Below, one piece after another: positions 49,301-58,300 of a DNA stretch of 64,000 bases. The position numbers and the translations under genes were made by a program. The stretch's first letter is position 1; each line of letters opens with the position of its first letter. This DNA is from Cydia pomonella (lineage: Eukaryota; Arthropoda; Insecta; Lepidoptera; Tortricidae): the NCBI RefSeq assembly GCF_033807575.1, contig NC_084713.1, forward strand, positions 10,790,703 through 10,854,702, read 5' to 3'. The notes beneath the pieces are model-generated. The model saw only the letters and a list, made by a program, of their open reading frames with translations, ran no database searches and was not told the origin of the DNA.

Positions 49301-52300
49301 GAGGGAGGTGCAAATATTTAAGAGCGTTGAAATGAAGGTAACGGTTAAACTTTGCACACCGCCAATTTTAAGGATAAAAGGATGTAGGACCAAATTCACT
49401 AACGCAATTTTAATTTTTTGTCAATTGCGTTAATGTCAGAAATAATAGCGAAATTGAGCAGTTTTTACTACTCGTTGTTTTGATTTCTTCTTTTCATGAG
49501 GTAAAACATTGATTAAACTAGATTTTTATAAACATCTACCATGATAGCTACTATGGGATGGATATCTCAATGCGGTTAATCCTCATTAATGAAAAATCCA
49601 TGGCCGTTTATACAAATATTGTAGGAGGAGAGGTCATCAGAATTGAGTAGTAGTAGTTAATTCTCAAGCTTTGTCTATTTCTAGCTGATATATTTTTCAC
49701 CACCTTCAGTTATTTTCAGAACATATAACAATAATGATGAGTAAACTAGGCAGTAAAAATGCTCCAAAATCCACTCAATTAGACATGTTATATGAACGTA
49801 TACGTATGAACGTAGAAGGCTTGCAGCGGCACAATTTTCATGAGGAAACAATTTGTGAGCCAAATCATATCGGTAATAAAATATATTATCAACGTAACAT
49901 GCGTAATGGAATCACTTTATAATTACGTCATAATGTCAAAAAGTCATACCAATCAAATCTTTACTACGAAAAATATCAGTAGGCGCGTTCTTTATCAAGA
50001 GTTCAGACTAGTTTATCTAAATAAGTACGTAATTTTCCGACAGTAATTATTCATTAATTCTGACAGTACCTAGTTGGGGCCTTAAACTGGAGTGACTTAA
50101 AAAGAGGGGCTACTTAAAGTACTTAATTACGAGTATACTTAAATTACTACGAGCATTAACATATATCTAAGGACGGGCCTTACGGTCACTAAGAATGGTG
50201 CTAGTTTAGTGGTGTCACTCACGAATTTGAGCCAATCGTGCAGTTTAACGCAACTAGTTGCGACCAATCGCGCGCGTGATGCAAACTCATCAACCAATCG
50301 CGTTGTGGCGTTAGACTGCACGATGGGCTCGAATTCGTGCGCGTGACACTGCTGTACTGGCCCCATTCTTATTGCCCGTAACTCGTCCTTAGATATAAGT
50401 ATGTCAATGATTACGGGTAACAGTATTATTATTGCTTCAAAAATACGGAATATACGGAAGTGTACTACATTTCAACTGTTAGTGTTTATGATTGTGGACA
50501 TTGTGGACTCACTTCGTTTCTATGTACAAGTATTTATCTATAGCTATATATTAATATTATATATATCGTCGTCTAGTACCTACAACATAAGCCTTACTAT
50601 AGGGACTAGGTTGTTATCTGTGTAAACATTGTGCTTTAATATTCTATGACGGTTGTAAGTCTGTCACAGTGAGTATATAGCCTCCAGTGTTCGGTAACGC
50701 ATTGTTTGTCTACATTGTGAGCCAGTATCGAAAGTCGTCGGTTTATCGTATGCGACTGACCTGATTCCAATCGCATTTGTCCCTTCTCATTATCATGCGA
50801 TAACACCCAATACATGATTTTCGCACAGTCTTTACTACCGTATACTTAGTGACGATTTTTGGTTGCCAAATAATGGATGACTGTGTTTTATTGTTCTGAG
50901 CACTTGCACCTACTCCCTTTATGCCATGAATTTAGGTTTGATTCATATTTTATCTCTTAAACATATCCTTATCTTTATACTTTAAATTGTAGGTCAATGT
51001 TTCTTATTCTCTTAATTCAAACGGTTTTTTTTTACAGATTAATCATAATTAAACCAGCTATAGGTTATGAGATACATTTATAATTATGTATTTTATAATA
51101 TCTATCTATAATATCTATGATATAACCGGGATGTTAATAATCAATAGTCTTATTGATTGATTTATATTTAATTACTTAATTGATTCCAATTAGGTTCTTA
51201 ATGTTGGATAAGCAAGCTCAATAACATCCTAAAAATTAGTAACAGTGTCCGGCTCAGAACTATCTCTTCGACCGTTTCCCATTAGGTATTAGACTAATAT
51301 ATGTACGTACGATTAATATTGACTGGTAGATGCACAGCGTAGAAAAATATGGGTCCTGGAGAAAACTTTCATCCGTAGCACGAGTGCGCCGCGACTACGT
51401 CTCGGCTCGAAGAAAATATTACAACAATGATTTGGTCAAATCATAGTTAAATTTAACCACAAGTTGATCTTTAGGGCGGTTTTAGACAAGCGTTTTATAC
51501 GCGCCTATAAGCTCGTTTTTGGAACAGTGTGTAGGCGCATATAGACTAAATGAAGCGAAATATAGCGCACGTGTAAGAGCGTAACGCCGAAACGATGCGA
51601 CGATACGACGAACGATATTCGTAAGCGATCGTAGTTTGCTATTACAACTAGAAATATTTCTTACTAGATACCGCATGGTAGAAATAGCTGCATTACAAGC
51701 ATAGCCCAGTTTTTCGGGGGCATATATAAACGTTCCAGTCCTAGTGATTAATTAAATATCGACTCAAGTTTTATCAGTGTCGATAGCAAGCAATTTCTAA
51801 GTCATAATATCAGATCTGACTCATGAGCCTTGAACCTTGAACTAAATAATAGGTATTCATTGAGAGGTTTGTTCCTCTGTTATCTATTTGCAAACCTCTT
51901 TGATTTATTCTTATTGAAACTATAGTGTCTGACATCTGACATAGATTGCAGCCATTCTGACAATAACAAAAATTACATAATTTAATTAATTTTATTGTAA
52001 AACTGATATATTTAAAAATTATGTAACGGTACTTGTCTTGACATAATTTTATCGAAATCGATTTATAAATAGTAAGTTTCGTTTCTTCTCGCGTTTTGTA
52101 AACGTCAAACCAAATTGCACCCGTCAAACCGGAGTATGGCTACGAGTACAGAATGCAACAAATTCTCTTTAGGGCCACCCCACACTAGCGTCTCCCGAGC
52201 GTCAGCGTTTAGTCAACTCTATGGCTGTTGTTCGACGCAAGGTTGCCGCAACTGCGCAGCGACGCCATCCACTAAACGTCGACGCTTAAAAGACGCTAGT

Positions 52301-55300
52301 GTTGGGTGGCTCTTACATTAGCAACATCAAAACATATAATGAAACAGGCACCCGTAATGGGATGGTATAGACAAATCCTGTAAAACAAGTATTTACCATC
52401 AGTTTAAAAACGCTTACAACATTTTACCATAAACAAGAGCCAAAGACCTGCTTAAGTTTAATTTTTCATGGATGTTTGTTAGTTTGAAAACGAATGACGC
52501 CAAACATCCCATGACTGGAGCAAAAAACCATAGTTTTAATTGGTTAATAATATTGAAACTAATAGCATTAGCTTTTATTAAATACATACAAAACATAGAG
52601 GACGAATTGGACATTCAACTTTTAAAGCATAAAGCGGTAGGAATTTTACAGATGTCAGTGAAATATAAAAAAAACTTCAATTTTTCTTTTAAATGTTCCA
52701 TGATTGGTGCCGTTAATAGTATATTGAATGAATCGCACATAGTATTAGTGTCAATGCCACAGTGTTTGTGGTTGCATCTGACTAGACGGCAATATGATAT
52801 GAGTAATCTAACTTATGATAACCTAAGATGCGATTTGACAGTTCTGTGAACACGATATGTTGCAATCTGCATAAGATATAAAATCATCTGTGTCCATAGT
52901 GGACATTAACATGCATTCTTGTAGTTGTGGTTATCTTGGATTTGAAATTAATTCAATATCTTGTTTACGTGATGCCTTCGGATGCACAGATATATCTGAG
53001 CAGTTGCAGCAAGTACAATCAAAGGAGATAATTGGGAACATAGGGGTAACATTCGACAACTGAAGTATGTAATTGCCACTTACATTAATGCGGTTGACAG
53101 CATTGTACTGTTTACAACCTTTGGATCGACAATTAACGGTTTTAGGGTTAATCTTTCAACAACCTACACTAGATCACAGAGTGAAATATCTGTCGAATGT
53201 TATCGCTTTGTACCCCAGCTATCCCAAGCATGTCAATATCAGAGCGACGCATATGATCTTAGTACGGAATCCATTACAATTTAGTCAAATAAATTATGAA
53301 CTACACATCGGAGACGGTAACACAGGATAAGCTTTAAAAAAACTTTACCATCAAAAACAATGTATTATAAAGAATTCTTAAAAATAAAGATTTAAAAATT
53401 CTGCAGACCATGAACATCAGACAAGCTCCAAGTAAGTTTTCTTTCAAGCGGATGTTACGTAAGCATTTGCTAAAACAAGAGTTCAAATAATATTCATCAT
53501 TATTATATTTATAGTATGTATGTGTATGTATATATATGTATGTGTGTCTTATATTTATAGTATGTATGTATGTTTGTATTTATATGATTTATATGTAGTT
53601 TATAAGTATATTAGTTTGCTTTTCTTTTTAATTCGTTGACTTGACTTTTTATTTCTCTCTCTCTGCACCAATTGTAAGTGTCTCTGTTTGGCCCTGTGGT
53701 TGACTGGTAGAGAATGCCATTTGGCATTAAGTCCGCCATTTGTACATTATTGTATATATATTGTGCAATAAAGTTTAAATAAATAAATAAACATGTTTGG
53801 CCTGTTAAAGCAGGTATATTTCGAGTTCTATTTGGATATATGTCTGTGGCTTTAAATTTTTTTATTGACATGTCACGTGTCTGACTGAACATGTCACAAG
53901 TCACGTGCTAGCCGCATTTGTATAAAAACGGTTCGACAGATTATATTTTTATTTGATATTCATCATTCTAAGTCTACGTACGAGTATGAGACATTAGTTC
54001 AAAATCTACTTTCCTATCAAGCATTCACAAAAGAATGGAATGTATACACAACAGCAGTAAACTCATTACGAAACACAAACTTTAAAACTCGCAGCCCTAT
54101 TTGCCCACAGATGAAGTTATCCAGATTAGCTTAAGGGATCTAGTGCTGACGCTTTTAGATGCCGCATTTCCTCGGTGACAGAGGCTGCGGCATTGGGGGT
54201 TATCGGTGGCTCAGCAGTGTCTATGAAATTGTGTTTACAGTATTAAGCGTTGCTCTCCTGTCGTCGGGGGGCGCTAGCTCCTGTGGCACGTGTTCATACT
54301 ACGACAATAAAGTGTTCGTAGAATTATAATATCTACTAAGGGCCGGTATTACCAAACGGTCTGTCACCGTTAAAATTGTATTTTATGGGAATTTCCATAG
54401 TTCTGGTGATCGGGATGTTAAATGTGGTATGGGAACTATGGGACCCTATGGGACCCTGTGACTATGTAATTTTAAATTAGATAGTTTTATATGTAAAATA
54501 TCTTGTAGGTCTTGTGGGTTATTGCAAATGATCATGTAAGTATACAAGCATAAACATACGCATTTGCGTATTAATACACTTATTATATGACTTTACATAG
54601 TATGAATATTATGATGTTTTAGGAATTGCCACGCGCCGCTATACCAATAAGTGCTAACTTGTCTATACGCAGTACGCACCGTGATGGGTCGTTTTCGTTA
54701 AAATAGATATACAAATTTCAAATAAAAATAATTATTTGTAAACACATTTTTTTACCACACGAACATGAGGATAATACTAACTTTAAAACGTTAATTGTCA
54801 AACATAATGTAAAAGGTAATTCTACCAACTCAAAATTTGCATCAACTTACTATGCCAATCTTGTGGGTAAAATTTAACGTTCCCATCAGCGTTCAAAAGA
54901 TAAAATGAACCTTTACGAGCTGGTGTGGTCAAAAAATATTGATGGTTTACAGCACATGGACATGGACATGTACAGAAGGGTTGAACACCCGTTCACGTAG
55001 TCATAGTGTATGCCATTTTAGATGCCATGCGCCGCTGCGTCAGTAAGCCGATAATTTTGTCATGTATATCGTCGTGATGTTTTGACACGTTTTGTATGAA
55101 AAAAATAGAAAATGATGTCACTCAAACATTTTATTTGAGTAAAACATCAATTGGTGTAAAATGTGATACGGGCCCAATCCCGTACCGGATGGTACTATGC
55201 TAACGTTTAGCTACCAAGGAAACATTCCGGAATTTACTCCAAGATTCCTGTCAAATGCTTACCTACCGCAGCGGGAGGATTTGCCGGCTTATCCCGCGAT

Positions 55301-58300
55301 TACGTGGGACACGTTTATAGTCGTGGCTTATCTAGCTGTAACAATTAACTAGCAAGAAGGGACACGGTACGTCGTTTAATAGAGATGTGGTGATCGTGTG
55401 GTAGATTTGTACACTTTTGCGTAAAATGAACCTACTCGGACGGAATTGTGTACGCGTATAAAGTACTCGTGAAGGGAAGAAATATTGTCAATGTACTGTA
55501 ATGTAAACTTTATTGCAGACACACGGTCCATAATATACCATATCAATAAATACTGTATGTCCATGACACTTCATTCCTAGTCTTATTTTTTTTAGCTTGG
55601 CACGGCGAATAAAAACATGTTTATATTTCTAGTAACCAAGCTTATTACTTTGCAATTTGATGATCAGGAGGTAATTTAACTTTTTTTCATGACAGTGAAC
55701 TCAAATATATTATTAGAGAGTTAATATGGCCATGTAAGAGGGTTTGTGATATTTTCATCTGTCAAACCCATCAACGGCTTGGTCTGCTAGTAGATTCCTA
55801 TAAGTCAAATTTTGATCAACCATTAAACTTGTAAGCATTTAGGTATATTATGCGAAACTATATGTTTAGTATAAGTCATAACTCTTGTTTTTATAGGACC
55901 TCTAAGGCTTCAAATAGCCAATGGGCACGCTTTAAAAATTACATGGTAGCTCGGATGACCGCTCGAGTCGCTACTTTATGGCCCCACGGCGCCTAACTCA
56001 TGGTTATTTTGTCGACATGAAAATTGAAACACCCTTATTTCCTCTTGGTGTTATTTAACAGCATAGGGTGTCTCAAAGCTTGTCCAAGAACCTATACAAG
56101 AAGAAAAAAGTTAACAAGATTTTGCCTTTATTTTAAAAACTACTGTAACAATAGTAGCATGAGTTTAAGATGCACATTATATATATATATAATATTTATT
56201 TCTATTTATTTCATAGGTGACTACAGTTCACATTTTGGTGTATTTGTCCCCGCCCACGTGACCACCGCCATATATCAGGTGGAGACAGATGGGAATGATT
56301 CATACGAATGCACCTGTTCCCATATGTGCCCGGCGGGGACAAATGGGAATACACCCACATTTTGCTTCGTGAAATAAGATTTAAATAAATCATTATTATC
56401 TACAACAGAAATCATTATAATTGCATTATGTTGATGAAACGCAGGTAATGCATATCTTAAGTAGGTAAGTAAGTGTTTTATTTGCAAATAACATAATAAT
56501 AATTACAATGGGGTTTGCGTACAATCTTTCTACATTGCCTATTAAATAAATGAATCAGTAGCTTGGCAAGATGGGATTTATTTGGTAAGTATTACAGTTT
56601 ATGCAATATGTAATGGGTTCATCCAAATGTGGTAAAATTATTTGCTGACTGATACAAATAAAATTTGATAAAATGCAAGAATGAAACATCAATAAAACCT
56701 ACTCTAAAAATGCATTTAGAACAATTAATTTATTACTATACCAAGCAATCACCTATGTCCCTTTTCTATCAGATTATAGAAAGTCAGTAATTTATACTGT
56801 ACACACATAGTTATAATATGTACAATAGTACCTACATATTTAAAACAGATAACCCTTGCCAGGCGTATTCTCTAGAGCACAATATAATTTTCCTCATTGT
56901 AGAAAACGCCACGCCCGATTTTTTTTTAATATAACTAAATTAGGACATTTTAGGGCAAATTAATATCAAGTGTCATTCGTTATCAAGTAGCAGGTTCGAG
57001 TTCTAGAGCAAGTGTCCACTTAATAGAGGAATGCACTTTGGCACATACTATCACTTGTTTCGTTATCGCATTTCACATTTGTCCCCTTAAATTTATAGCG
57101 TGTTTAATCGAAAATTAATTTTGAAGTCTAAGACAGCAGCGTTCGATTTGAAATTGATCGGTTTTAGATTTGAGTTGAATCCTTTTATCGGCGATTTGCC
57201 GATATTAGCTGATAACTCGACCTCATTAAAGTAGGTCATGAAAATTCAGAGATTATCATTTACCAGGTTTTTATATGATTTCAAAGGATAAAAAAGTGTA
57301 TTGAAAATAAAACGGTTTATCTTTGTCTTGGTAATTTTTGATGTCAAAAAATTAAAAGAGACACGTTATTTAAACTATTAATGAAATTAGGAAATCTTAA
57401 AAAGATAATGTTGCTCTTTCGTGTAATTAAATCATGAACAAGAAAAATCTAAACCAAAAAAGAAATATAGGAAATTTTGTTATGTATACAAAAAACATTG
57501 GTTCCGTTAAATGCAGGTAAGTTGGGAGTACCGAGATTAGTTACATCGATACGGCTACTATCAGTGCGATAGCCGGCCATTGACCCCCGATTGGTCATTT
57601 ACGGACATGGCGCGCTTGCTCGGAGTTAACAACACATGCTTGCGTTTTCCTCTCCGGTGTACTGGCGTTTAGAATAGGCGATGCTTAATAAATGTGAGTG
57701 TAAATGTATCAGTATCAGTCCAAAAGTACCTATTTAACGATTTAATTAGGTTCAGCGTAGTTGGTCTCTGCATGGCTAGGCATTATTATGTGAAATGGCG
57801 CAAGTCGCAGCAAGCTGTGCAAGCCACGCTGGTCGTAGACCATCTGTAGTTCACTAAAGGTCACCAAAAAAGTTTAATTTAAAAGCGTTTAATTTTTGAT
57901 CTTATTTCTTTTTTACGGGGCTCGTTTTTAAATCTCAGCAAAAATTTTTTGTTACAATTCTACATTATACTTATTATTTAAGAACAATTTTGGTGTTCTT
58001 ATAGAGAGATCTAGCTGATCTTAGACTTAATAGGAAACTAGCTTATTAAGAGTATCATAATAATATTGTCACAGTATAAGTATAGCTATGCGAGGAAAGA
58101 GAAAATTCACGCGTCGGCGAGCTCAAAGACTTGTTTGCCGGCGGATCTTGTTGTCTTTTCGAAATTAACTCTTGGGCAATGTTGACAGGCCGCTGCTCGC
58201 TTGGAATCTATGTAACATCACATAGCATACTGAAAGCTAGTATGGGGCATAGAAAAGTGAAGAGACTGTGGTCACTTAAAACCGGTCGAAAAAATAATGT

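Noticed and set aside
52472..52849. 125-codon frame, longest in intron 3
   Set aside because: AT-biased composition, no recognisable motif; left as unassigned.
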